From the NCBI GenBank assembly GCA_044340025.1, contig JBIIUJ010000066.1:1-13771 (forward strand): DNA of 13,771 nt. The letters run 5' to 3'. A program made the position numbers and the translations under genes. Source of the DNA: JBIIUJ01 sp044340025. Lineage in GTDB: Bacteria; Pseudomonadota; Alphaproteobacteria; Caulobacterales; Aquidulcibacteraceae. Below are positions 1-6,489 of this stretch, piece by piece. The notes beneath the pieces are model-generated. The model worked only from the letters and a program-made list of their open reading frames with translations, was not told the origin of the DNA and ran no database searches. Each line of letters opens with the position of its first letter. Positions within the stretch are counted from its first letter, which is position 1.

Positions 1-727
1 GATGGTGAAACTCTCGGGCTATGGCGACCGCAAGCCGGGCCAGCTCTCGGGCGGGCAGCGGCAGCGCGTGGCGCTGGCCCGCGCCATCATCAACAAGCCC
101 AAGGTGCTGCTGCTCGACGAGCCGCTGGGCGCGCTCGACAAGAAGCTGCGCGAGGAGACCCAGTTCGAGCTGATGGACCTCCAGATGGAGCTCGGCCTCA
201 CCTTCCTGATCGTGACGCACGACCAGGACGAAGCCATGACCATGTCCGATCGGATCGCGGTCATGGACCAGGGCAAGGTCATCCAGGTGGCCACGCCCTC
301 CGACATCTATGAGCGCCCATCCTGCCGTTATGTGGCGGGCTTCGTTGGGGAAATGAACATCACAGAAGGCGTGGCCGGCGCGGTGGAGGCGGGCGTGGCC
401 GCTATCGCCGGCGCCAATGGCGCCACCTATCGCGTCGCGCTGGAAGAACCGCTCGTGCCGGGCGAACAGGTGGCGGTCGCTGTCCGTCCGGAGAAGATGG
501 CGATCAGCCACGACCCGCCGCCCGAAGGCGCGCCCAACTGGCGCCAGGGCGTGGTCTGGGACATCGGCTATCTCGGCGACTGGACGACCTATCTGATCGA
601 TGTGAACGGCGAGCGGGTGCGCGTGGCGCGCGCCAACGCCACCCGCACGGTGGAACGCCCGATTGGCTGGGACGATCCGGTCTGGTTCGGCTTCCGGCCG
701 GACGCCGCCGTGATCCTGCGGAGCTAG
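1..727 (+). CDS. potG: Putrescine ABC transporter ATP-binding protein PotG, 5' truncated
   Basis: This is the ATPase subunit of a PotFGHI-type polyamine importer, which hydrolyses ATP at the cytoplasmic face to drive uptake. The window starts inside the gene; complete codons begin at base 2 and about 241 residues remain. The Walker A region is missing. The ABC signature LSGGQRQR lies near residue 16, followed by Walker B (KVLLLDEP), the D-loop (GALD) and the switch histidine in IVTHDQDEAMTM. The C-terminal half is a TOBE-like regulatory domain containing the family phrase VRPEK. The match to E. coli PotG is closer than to general sugar ATPases, and the two permeases that follow match PotH and PotI. 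The stop is 6 bp before potH, so the genes form one operon. A potF binding-protein gene probably lies upstream, outside the window. The ATG at base 2 is an internal methionine, not the start. Confidence 0.93.
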   Translation, partial: MVKLSGYGDRKPGQLSGGQRQRVALARAIINKPKVLLLDEPLGALDKKLREETQFELMDLQMELGLTFLIVTHDQDEAMTMSDRIAVMDQGKVIQVATPSDIYERPSCRYVAGFVGEMNITEGVAGAVEAGVAAIAGANGATYRVALEEPLVPGEQVAVAVRPEKMAISHDPPPEGAPNWRQGVVWDIGYLGDWTTYLIDVNGERVRVARANATRTVERPIGWDDPVWFGFRPDAAVILRS

Positions 728-733
728 ACCGCG

Positions 734-1654
734 ATGGCCGCCGCCCCCCAACGCTCGGCCTGGCGGGCCTTCACCATTCTTGCGCCCTATCTGTGGCTGG
801 GCTTGTTCTTCCTGTGGCCGTTCGTACTGGTGCTGAAGATCGCTTTGTCCGATCCGGTGCTGGCGCGTCCGCCCTATGCGCCGCTGATCGACTGGAGCGC
901 GGGGCTCGCCGGCCTTCAGGCGTTTGCAGCCGGGCTGGACTTCGAGAGTTTCGCCCGGCTCACGCGCGACACGCTCTATCTGAACTCTTTCCTGTCGAGC
1001 CTTCAGATCGCGGCGGTTTCCACTGTCCTGCTGCTGCTTGTGGGCTACCCCATGGCCTATGGCATGGCCAAGGCGCCGGCAAACCTGCGACCGATCCTGC
1101 TGGCGCTCGTCATCCTGCCGTTCTGGACCAGCTTCCTGATCCGGGTTTACGCCTGGATCGGCATCCTCAAGCCGGAGGGCCTGCTCAACGCCTTCCTGCA
1201 GGCTATCGGCCTGCAGGATCCGGCTAGCCCGCTGGCGATCCTGAACACCAACACGGCAGTCTATATCGGGATCGTTTATTCCTACCTGCCCTTCATGGTG
1301 CTGCCGCTCTATGCCGCGCTGGAGCGGCTGGATCACACGTTGCTGGAGGCGGCGTCCGATCTCGGCTGTCCGCCATGGAAGGCGTTCTGGCTCGTCACCT
1401 GGCCGCTCTCGCTGCCGGGCGTGATTGCGGGTTCGATGCTCTGTTTCATCCCCGTGATGGGCGAGTTCGTGATCCCGGATCTTCTGGGCGGGGCTCAGAC
1501 CCTGATGATCGGGCGCACGATCTGGGGCGAGTTCTTCGCCAACCGCGACTGGCCCACGGCATCTGCGGTGGCGGTGGTGCTGCTTGCGGTGCTGATCATC
1601 CCGATCGTGGTCTATCAGCGCGCGATCGCGCGCCAGCTGGAGGCAGGGCGATGA
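734..1654 (+). CDS. potH: Putrescine ABC transporter permease PotH
   Basis: This is one of two inner-membrane permease subunits of the polyamine importer (306 residues, usual for PotH). Hydrophobic segments lie near residues 13-37, 90-112, 119-145, 174-196, 225-247 and 277-294, consistent with six membrane spans. The cytoplasmic EAA loop that docks on the ATPase is visible as EAASDLG at 205-211. Stretches such as LPFWTSFLIRVYAWIGILK, GEFVIPDLLGG and NRDWPTASAVA are characteristic of PotH. The ATG start is supported by a GGAG at 720-723, overlapping the end of potG, with 10 nt spacing. The stop overlaps the potI start in ATGA, which suggests translational coupling. Substrate assignment to putrescine or a related polyamine rests on family similarity only. 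Confidence 0.95.
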   Translation: MAAAPQRSAWRAFTILAPYLWLGLFFLWPFVLVLKIALSDPVLARPPYAPLIDWSAGLAGLQAFAAGLDFESFARLTRDTLYLNSFLSSLQIAAVSTVLLLLVGYPMAYGMAKAPANLRPILLALVILPFWTSFLIRVYAWIGILKPEGLLNAFLQAIGLQDPASPLAILNTNTAVYIGIVYSYLPFMVLPLYAALERLDHTLLEAASDLGCPPWKAFWLVTWPLSLPGVIAGSMLCFIPVMGEFVIPDLLGGAQTLMIGRTIWGEFFANRDWPTASAVAVVLLAVLIIPIVVYQRAIARQLEAGR

Positions 1655-2442
1655 GCCGCGGCCCCTCCTGGTTCAACGTGGTCTCGATCACGCTCGGGTT
1701 TGCGTTCCTCTACATCCCGATCCTGCTTCTGGTGATCTACAGCTTCAACGCGTCCAGGCTAGTCACGGTCTGGGGCGGGTTTTCGCTGAAATGGTATGGG
1801 GAATTGTTCTCCAACCAGCAGCTGATGGACGCAGCCTGGGTGACGATCCGGGTGGGGCTCGTCTCGGCCACGGTCGCTACCGTGCTCGGCACGCTGGCGG
1901 CGCTCGCCATGGTGCGGGCCGGGCGCTTTCCCACAAGGCCGGTGTTTTCAGCCGCCGTGTTTGCGCCGCTGATCATGCCCGAAGTGATCACCGGCCTGTC
2001 GCTTCTGTTGCTGTTTGTGGCGATCGGGATGGACCGGGGTTTCTGGACGGTCACGCTCGCCCACATCACCTTTACCATGTGCTATGTCGCGGTGGTGGTG
2101 CAGTCGCGGCTGCAAAGCTTTGATTCTTCTCTGGAAGAAGCCGCGCTCGATCTGGGCTGCACGCCCACGCGCACCTTTTTTCTCATCACTCTGCCGATCA
2201 TTGCCCCGGCGGTGATCGCCGGCTGGCTGCTGGCGTTCACGCTCTCGCTCGATGATCTGGTGATCGCGAGCTTCACGAGCGGGCCCGGCGCCACCACGCT
2301 GCCGATGCGGATCTATTCGCAGGTGCGCCTGGGCGTGACGCCGGAGATCAACGCCGCCTGCACCATCCTGATCGGGCTTGTGGCCTTGGGCGTGCTCGCC
2401 GCCAGCATCGCCCAGAAGCGCCAGCAGGCAGGCCCGCGCTAG
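1651..2442 (+). CDS. potI: Putrescine ABC transporter permease PotI
   Basis: This is the second inner-membrane permease of the polyamine importer (263 residues). Hydrophobic segments occur near residues 11-31, 63-88, 99-125, 132-151, 179-203 and 235-252. The EAA loop reads EEAALDLG around 162-169. The stretches SFNASRLVTVWGG and LAFTLSLDDLVIASF are close to E. coli PotI. The open frame extends upstream to 1375, but the start at 1651 is preferred: it has GGAGG at 1639-1643 with 7 nt spacing, sits in the ATGA overlap with potH, and gives the normal family length. The TAG stop at 2440-2442 lies within CTAG, whose other strand provides the stop of the convergent gene. It is the last gene of this operon in the window. 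Confidence 0.95.
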   Translation: MSRGPSWFNVVSITLGFAFLYIPILLLVIYSFNASRLVTVWGGFSLKWYGELFSNQQLMDAAWVTIRVGLVSATVATVLGTLAALAMVRAGRFPTRPVFSAAVFAPLIMPEVITGLSLLLLFVAIGMDRGFWTVTLAHITFTMCYVAVVVQSRLQSFDSSLEEAALDLGCTPTRTFFLITLPIIAPAVIAGWLLAFTLSLDDLVIASFTSGPGATTLPMRIYSQVRLGVTPEINAACTILIGLVALGVLAASIAQKRQQAGPR

Positions 2443-2753
2443 CGGCGACGAGCGCGCACGCGCGCGGGGACAAGGCCCCCCTCCGGCGCGGGGCGGAGCC
2501 TGCGTCGATCCGGGCCTCCCGTGTCTCCCGCCTCCTCGCGCGGCAGCAGCATGATGCTGGTGGCCGCCGCACAGCCGCCGAAGGTGATTGCAAAGGCGAA
2601 AGCGAGCAGCGGCAGAGCGATCCAAACATGGTCGGCGTGCAGCGCGAGCGTCCGCAACCCGCCCGGGTCCAGCCACAGCAAGGCGGCAAGGCAGAACTGG
2701 CCGGCGATCACGCCGACGGCGGCATTCAGGGCAAGGTGTCGCAGCAGGAGCAT
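2439..2753 (-). CDS. Small two-helix membrane protein of unknown function
   Basis: A 104-residue protein with no function I can assign. Residues about 5-28 (ending near ALLWLDPGG) and 44-70 (LPLLAFAFAITFGGCAA) are hydrophobic, giving two probable membrane helices joined by a short loop. The C-terminal third is hydrophilic and rich in Arg, Pro and Gly. The pattern of a helix, a DPGGL-like turn, then a Phe/Gly-rich second helix resembles small uncharacterised alphaproteobacterial membrane proteins; that is recollection, not a search result. An in-frame TAG four codons before the ATG fixes the upstream limit. No clear Shine-Dalgarno sequence is present. It lies 86 bp downstream of hrpB on the same strand and may share its transcript. 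It ends inside the same CTAG as potI. I am fairly confident it is a real gene, with no claim on its role. Confidence 0.6.
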   Translation of the reverse strand: MLLLRHLALNAAVGVIAGQFCLAALLWLDPGGLRTLALHADHVWIALPLLAFAFAITFGGCAAATSIMLLPREEAGDTGGPDRRRLRPAPEGGLVPARVRARRR

Positions 2754-2775
2754 GAAGCCAACCTAGGCGAGCGCG

Positions 2776-2796
2776 CGCGAAAGCCCCGCCTTCGCG
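2776..2796 (-). terminator. Hairpin between hrpB and the small membrane gene, possible terminator
   Basis: Read on the minus strand, CGCGAAGGC, a GGG loop, then GCTTTCGCG can form a 9-bp stem with one G-U pair. It lies 44 bp past the hrpB stop and 22 bp before the ATG of the small membrane gene. No U-tract follows, so it may be a weak or Rho-assisted terminator, an attenuator or an mRNA-stabilising stem. Chance hairpins are common in DNA this GC-rich. Confidence 0.3.
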
Positions 2797-2839
2797 TGTA
2801 GCCCGTCCGCCTTGTGGCCCTTCGGCGCCGCAGCAGCGA

Positions 2840-5287
2840 TCAGGTCCCCCGCGGCTTGGCGCGGGTCGTCGGGGCGGCGGCGATCGGGTCTTCCGGCCAG
2901 GGGTGTCGCGGATAGCGCGCCTTCATCTCGGTGCGGACTGCGGCATAGGAGCCGCGCCAGAAGCCGGGTAGATCGCGCGTGACCTGCACTGGGCGATGGG
3001 CGGGCGAAAGCAGATGCAGGCTGAGCGGGACCGCCCCCTCCCCCACGCTGGGGTGCCGATCGAGCCCGAACAGCTCCTGCACCCGCACGGCCAGGACCGG
3101 CCCCGCCTCGCCCGCATAGTCAATCGCCAGGCGCGAGCCGGCGGGCGTCTCGATATTCGCCGGAGCCAGCCGGTCGAGCGCCTGACGGGCCGGCCAGTCG
3201 AGCTGGGCCTCCAGCGCCCGCACCAGCGCGTCCGGCGTAATCGCGTCGAGCCCGCGCACCCCGTCGAGCGCGGGCGTGAGCCATTCCGCCACGCTGGCCT
3301 GCAATGCGGCGTCGCCAAGATCGGGGAAGGCGTCGGGCCGCAGGCTGCGCGCAAAGGCGACGCGGGCCTGAAACGCGCGCGCAGCCTCCGGCCAGGCCAG
3401 CAGATCAAGCCCCTCGCGCGCCACCGCCTCCAGCAACGCGGCGCGCACCATCTCGGCCGGCGGCGCCGGCAAGGGCGCATCCTGCAAGAGCAGCGCGCCG
3501 AGCCGGCTTTGGCGACGCGCGATCACGGTGCGGCTCTGGCGGTCATAGACGGCGACATCGGCGCGGCTGATGGCGCTGGAAAAAGCGGTCTGGAGGGTGG
3601 CTGCGTCGAGGCTTGCCGCCAGCGTGATGCGGGCCTGACCCGCTGCGCCCTGCAGATCGCCGACGACCAGAAACGCCTCCCCCGCCAGCGGATCGGCGGG
3701 GTCCAGCCGCGCGCCACGGCCGTTGGCGAGCAGGAATTCCCCGCCGCCGCCGCGCGCCTTGGCGATCCGGTCTGGAAAGGCGAGCGCCAGAACCTCGGCC
3801 GCCTCGGCGTCGTCGCCTTCGTCGGGCGCGCCGCCCGCGCTCTCGGCCCAGCGCCGGGCAAGCCCGCGCATGGCCTGCGCCCGCGCGCCCCGGTCGGCGG
3901 CGAAGGCCCGCAGCCGGGCATGCAAATCCACGCTCGCCCCGCCCAGGCCGCGCTCGCTCAGAACGGCGGCGATGCGGGCGGCAAGGCCCGCCTGCCCGCG
4001 CCCCGCCGCCGCCAGCAGCATGTGCGCCAGCCGGGGCGGCAGGCCGAACCCCTCCATCGCCCGGCCGTGCGCGGTGAGCGCGCCGTCCGCTTCCAGCGCG
4101 CCAAGCCGGCGCAGCTGGGCCGCAGCCTCCGCCCACGCGCCTGCGGGCGGGGAATCGAGAAAACAGAGCCGGGCTGGATCGCGCACCCCCCAGGCGGCGA
4201 GCGTTAGCGCCAGCGGCGCGAGATCGGCGCTCAGCATCTCGGGCGGATCGAACGGGCTGAGGGCTGCGGTCTCGGGCTCGTCCCAGAGCCGATAGCACAG
4301 GCCCGGCCCGGTGCGGCCCGCCCGGCCCCGGCGCTGGGCGGCGGCGGCCTGCGACACCCGCCCGGTCTCCAGCCGGGTGACGCCGATGGCGGGCTCGTGG
4401 CGCGCGCGCCGGGCAAGACCGCAATCGACCACCGCGCCCACCCCTTCGATCGTGAGGCTGGTCTCGGCGATGGCGGTGGCCAGCACGATCTTGCGCCGGC
4501 CGGGCGCAGGCGGCGCAATTGCGGCGTCCTGGGCGGCAAGCTCCAGCCCGCCATGCAGCGGATGCACGCTGACCGCCCGATCATGCAGCGTTTCCTCCAG
4601 CCGGCGGGCGGCCTGCGCGATCTCGCCTGCGCCCGGCAGGAACACCAGAACCGAGCCCGCCTGCTCGCCCAGCGCGCGGCGCGCGGCGTCGGCGGCCTGA
4701 AGCGCGATGGGCGCATCCGGCCGGCGGCCGAGATAGCGGTCCTCGATGGGAAACATCCGGCCTTCGGAGCGCACCACCGGCGCCCCGCCAAGCAGGCCCG
4801 ATACGCGCTCGCCCTCCAGCGTCGCCGACATCACGAGCAGCCGCAGATCGGGCCGCAGCCCGCCTTGCGCATCCAGCGCCAGCGCCAGCGCCAGATCGCC
4901 CTCCAGGCTGCGCTCGTGGAACTCGTCGAACACGACCGCGCTCACGCCCTCCAGCGCCGGATCGTTCAGGATCTGGCGGGTGAACACGCCCTCGGTGACA
5001 ATCTCGATGCGGGTGCGCGCGCTCACCCGGCTCTCCAGCCGGACGCGATAGCCCACGGTCTCGCCCGCCTTCTCGCCCAGAAGCGCCGCCATGCGCGCCG
5101 CCGCCCCGCGCGCGGCCAACCGGCGGGGCGCAAGCACTAGGATGCGCCCGGTGGCCCAGCGCGCTTCCAGCAGTTTCAGGGGAACGAGGGTCGTCTTGCC
5201 TGCGCCTGGCGGGGCGATCAGCACCGCGTTCGGCCCTGCGGCAAGCGCACCGAGAAGCGCGGGGAGAACCTCTTCGACAGGCAGCAC
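2840..5287 (-). CDS. hrpB: ATP-dependent helicase HrpB
   Basis: This is a DEAH-family superfamily 2 helicase (815 residues; E. coli HrpB is about 809). HrpB is presumed to unwind RNA or ribonucleoprotein with ATP hydrolysis, but its cellular job is poorly defined. Visible motifs are Walker A APPGAGKTT (25-33), LAPRRLAAR (52-60), the DEFH box (121-124; HrpB characteristically has Phe where DEAH has Ala), SAT (154-156), motif V ATAIAETSLTIEG and motif VI QRRGRAGRTG. The long C-terminal half contains the HrpB-specific region, with features such as FLDSPP and LPARLAIDYAG-like sequence. The start is GTG at 5287, which gives the expected N-terminus (LPVEEVLPALLGAL). No ATG lies in frame between the dksA stop and this codon. 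The 46-bp gap to dksA suggests co-transcription. Confidence 0.95.
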   Translation of the reverse strand: MLPVEEVLPALLGALAAGPNAVLIAPPGAGKTTLVPLKLLEARWATGRILVLAPRRLAARGAAARMAALLGEKAGETVGYRVRLESRVSARTRIEIVTEGVFTRQILNDPALEGVSAVVFDEFHERSLEGDLALALALDAQGGLRPDLRLLVMSATLEGERVSGLLGGAPVVRSEGRMFPIEDRYLGRRPDAPIALQAADAARRALGEQAGSVLVFLPGAGEIAQAARRLEETLHDRAVSVHPLHGGLELAAQDAAIAPPAPGRRKIVLATAIAETSLTIEGVGAVVDCGLARRARHEPAIGVTRLETGRVSQAAAAQRRGRAGRTGPGLCYRLWDEPETAALSPFDPPEMLSADLAPLALTLAAWGVRDPARLCFLDSPPAGAWAEAAAQLRRLGALEADGALTAHGRAMEGFGLPPRLAHMLLAAAGRGQAGLAARIAAVLSERGLGGASVDLHARLRAFAADRGARAQAMRGLARRWAESAGGAPDEGDDAEAAEVLALAFPDRIAKARGGGGEFLLANGRGARLDPADPLAGEAFLVVGDLQGAAGQARITLAASLDAATLQTAFSSAISRADVAVYDRQSRTVIARRQSRLGALLLQDAPLPAPPAEMVRAALLEAVAREGLDLLAWPEAARAFQARVAFARSLRPDAFPDLGDAALQASVAEWLTPALDGVRGLDAITPDALVRALEAQLDWPARQALDRLAPANIETPAGSRLAIDYAGEAGPVLAVRVQELFGLDRHPSVGEGAVPLSLHLLSPAHRPVQVTRDLPGFWRGSYAAVRTEMKARYPRHPWPEDPIAAAPTTRAKPRGT

Positions 5288-5333
5288 GGACGCCCGATTG
5301 CCGGCAAACCGGCCCGGCGTCCAGAGCCCCTCA

Positions 5334-5750
5334 TCAATCGTCGCGGTGGACCCGCTCGCGCTTTTCGTGGCGCTCCTGGGCTTCGAGCGAGAGCGTGGCG
5401 ATGGGGCGCGCCATCAGACGCCCGACCGAGATGGGCTCGCCGGTCTCTTCGCAATAGCCGTAGGTGCCGTCCTCGATCCGGCGCAGCGCCTCGTCGATCT
5501 TGGAGATCAGCTTGCGCTGCCGGTCGCGGGTGCGCAGCTCCACGCCCTTTTCCGTCTCGGAGCTTGCCCGGTCGGCGGCGTCGGGCAGGGAGGCGGTTTC
5601 GGTCTGGAGGTTGGAAATCGTCACCCGGCTCTCGCTCAGGAGTTCATCCTTCCAGAGCAGAAGCCGCTGACGGAAAAACTCCCGCTGGCGCGGGTTCATG
5701 AAAGGCTCGGAATCCGTCGGCGCATAACCGTCGAGATCGATCTCGGCCAC
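5334..5750 (-). CDS. dksA: DksA/TraR-family RNA polymerase-binding regulator, one-cysteine type
   Basis: DksA binds the secondary channel of RNA polymerase and, with ppGpp, adjusts promoter activity during starvation. This 138-residue protein has the usual architecture. A predicted coiled coil spans about 20-95, with the tip motif DxxDxA at D57, D60 and A62, residues known to be needed for function in E. coli DksA. The globular zinc-finger region follows at about 97-130 (YGYCEETGEPIS, then ARPIATLSLEAQERHE). Only one cysteine, C100, remains of the four classical zinc ligands, as in other alphaproteobacterial DksA proteins, so zinc binding is doubtful. The GTG start is favoured by GGGGAGGA five to six bases upstream. 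M18 is a less likely alternative. It lies 122 bp downstream of fliX on the same strand and 46 bp before hrpB. Confidence 0.95.
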   Translation of the reverse strand: MAEIDLDGYAPTDSEPFMNPRQREFFRQRLLLWKDELLSESRVTISNLQTETASLPDAADRASSETEKGVELRTRDRQRKLISKIDEALRRIEDGTYGYCEETGEPISVGRLMARPIATLSLEAQERHEKRERVHRDD

Positions 5751-5798
5751 GCAGTCCTCCCCAACAGGTCAGGATGGCTTATCCGTTCCTTGGTCGGG

Positions 5799-5827
5799 CT
5801 CATACGCGTGGCCTTGATAAAGGGCAA
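5799..5827 (-). promoter_or_regulatory. Possible sigma-70-type promoter for dksA-hrpB
   Basis: In the fliX-dksA gap, the minus strand carries TTGCCC (5822-5827) and TATGAG (5799-5804) separated by 17 bp. Each matches four of six consensus positions for a housekeeping promoter. It would give a leader of about 40 nt before the dksA GTG. The assignment is by eye. Transcription from the fliX side could also serve dksA, since no terminator is evident between the genes. Confidence 0.35.
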
Positions 5828-5872
5828 TGCTCGCTTGTCGATGTTTGGCGGGTTTTGTGCCCGAAAACGACC

Positions 5873-6310
5873 TCAACGGCCCCGTTGAAGCTTGGCGAGT
5901 TCAACCGCTGCGCGCACCTCGATCTCATCGAGCACGCCTTGCAGGCCCGGATCATCCGCGCTGACACGCGCCGCGCGCACTTCCTGCGCCAGACGTTCTA
6001 CCTGGGAGGGCGCAAGCCGCCCTTCCAGCAGACCGATTCGCACCTGATCCAGCACGTCGAGCAGGCGGCCGCCGCGGGCGGCGGCCTTGCGGCGGCGCTC
6101 TGCGGGGGTTTCCAGACTCTGGGCGGCAAGCAGAGCGCCCAATGCCGCCGCGGGCGCTGCCGTCGCCGTGCGCGCGGCTGCAGCCGCCGGGCCGGCGCCG
6201 TCCGCCGGCAAGGCGAAGCCCGGTGCGGCCGCTTCGCGCGAGCGCGCAGCGGCAGAGGATGAAACCGGGCTGGAGGACTGGATTTTCACCCCGCCATGTC
6301 GCCCCGACAT
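5873..6310 (-). CDS. fliX: Flagellar assembly regulator FliX
   Basis: FliX in Caulobacter is an early flagellar assembly factor that couples basal-body completion to the activity of the sigma-54 activator FlbD. This copy has 145 residues. The N-terminal half is Ala/Ser/Pro-rich and variable (about 1-65) and contains AAPGFALPA, as in Caulobacter FliX. The C-terminal half is conserved, with ERRRKAAARGGRLLDVLDQV and, near the end, GVLDEIEVRAAVELAKL, a FliX hallmark. The start is uncertain. ATG at 6310 is given, but GTG at 6289 (giving VKIQSSSP) would align better with the short N-terminus MKVSG of Caulobacter FliX. No strong ribosome-binding site decides between them. It is divergent from flgI, with a 179-bp shared intergenic region. 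Confidence 0.9.
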   Translation of the reverse strand: MSGRHGGVKIQSSSPVSSSAAARSREAAAPGFALPADGAGPAAAAARTATAAPAAALGALLAAQSLETPAERRRKAAARGGRLLDVLDQVRIGLLEGRLAPSQVERLAQEVRAARVSADDPGLQGVLDEIEVRAAVELAKLQRGR

Positions 6311-6420
6311 GGTTAACCAACTCTTTCCCGCCGGCCGGGCCCGAGGCCATACTTGCCGCCCCCAGGCAGACCTTGCCGGGCGCCGCAGAAGGCGCGGCCA
6401 GACGCCGCCACGAAATCTGC

Positions 6421-6436
6421 TGCAAAGACAGCGCCC
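6421..6436 (-). promoter_or_regulatory. Candidate sigma-54 (-24/-12) promoter upstream of fliX
   Basis: The minus strand reads GGGCGCTGTCTTTGCA. Against TGGCAC-N5-TTGCA it matches nine of eleven specified positions, with the obligatory GG and GC and exactly 10 bp between them. Transcription would start near 6410 and run into fliX, about 100 nt downstream. Sigma-54 control is established for many later Caulobacter flagellar genes; use at this site is inference. Confidence 0.5.
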
Positions 6437-6489
6437 TAAAAATCACACGGCCGGCTGGCTGCGGCCCGGACTTCGCATGGCCTCGCGCG

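Noticed and set aside
2996..4207. Long + strand open frame (about 400 codons) opposite hrpB
   Set aside because: It lies wholly antisense to a gene with every HrpB motif, and its translation is Arg/Gln/Pro-rich with no recognisable domain. Antisense open frames are expected in DNA of this GC content.
5860..5880. GTTTT/AAAAC inverted repeat downstream of fliX as a terminator
   Set aside because: It is a 5-bp AT stem with a 7-nt loop and no following U-tract on the fliX strand, so it is unlikely to terminate transcription.
6448..6463. Possible + strand sigma-54 promoter for flgI
   Set aside because: GG-N10-GC spacing is right, but only about six of eleven consensus positions match, and such matches arise readily in GC-rich sequence. 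It would also leave only about 16 nt of leader.
6142..6489. N-terminal extension of flgI by 116 codons
   Set aside because: It would run antisense through fliX and bury the signal peptide. ATG 6490 gives the normal FlgI length and an N-terminal signal sequence.
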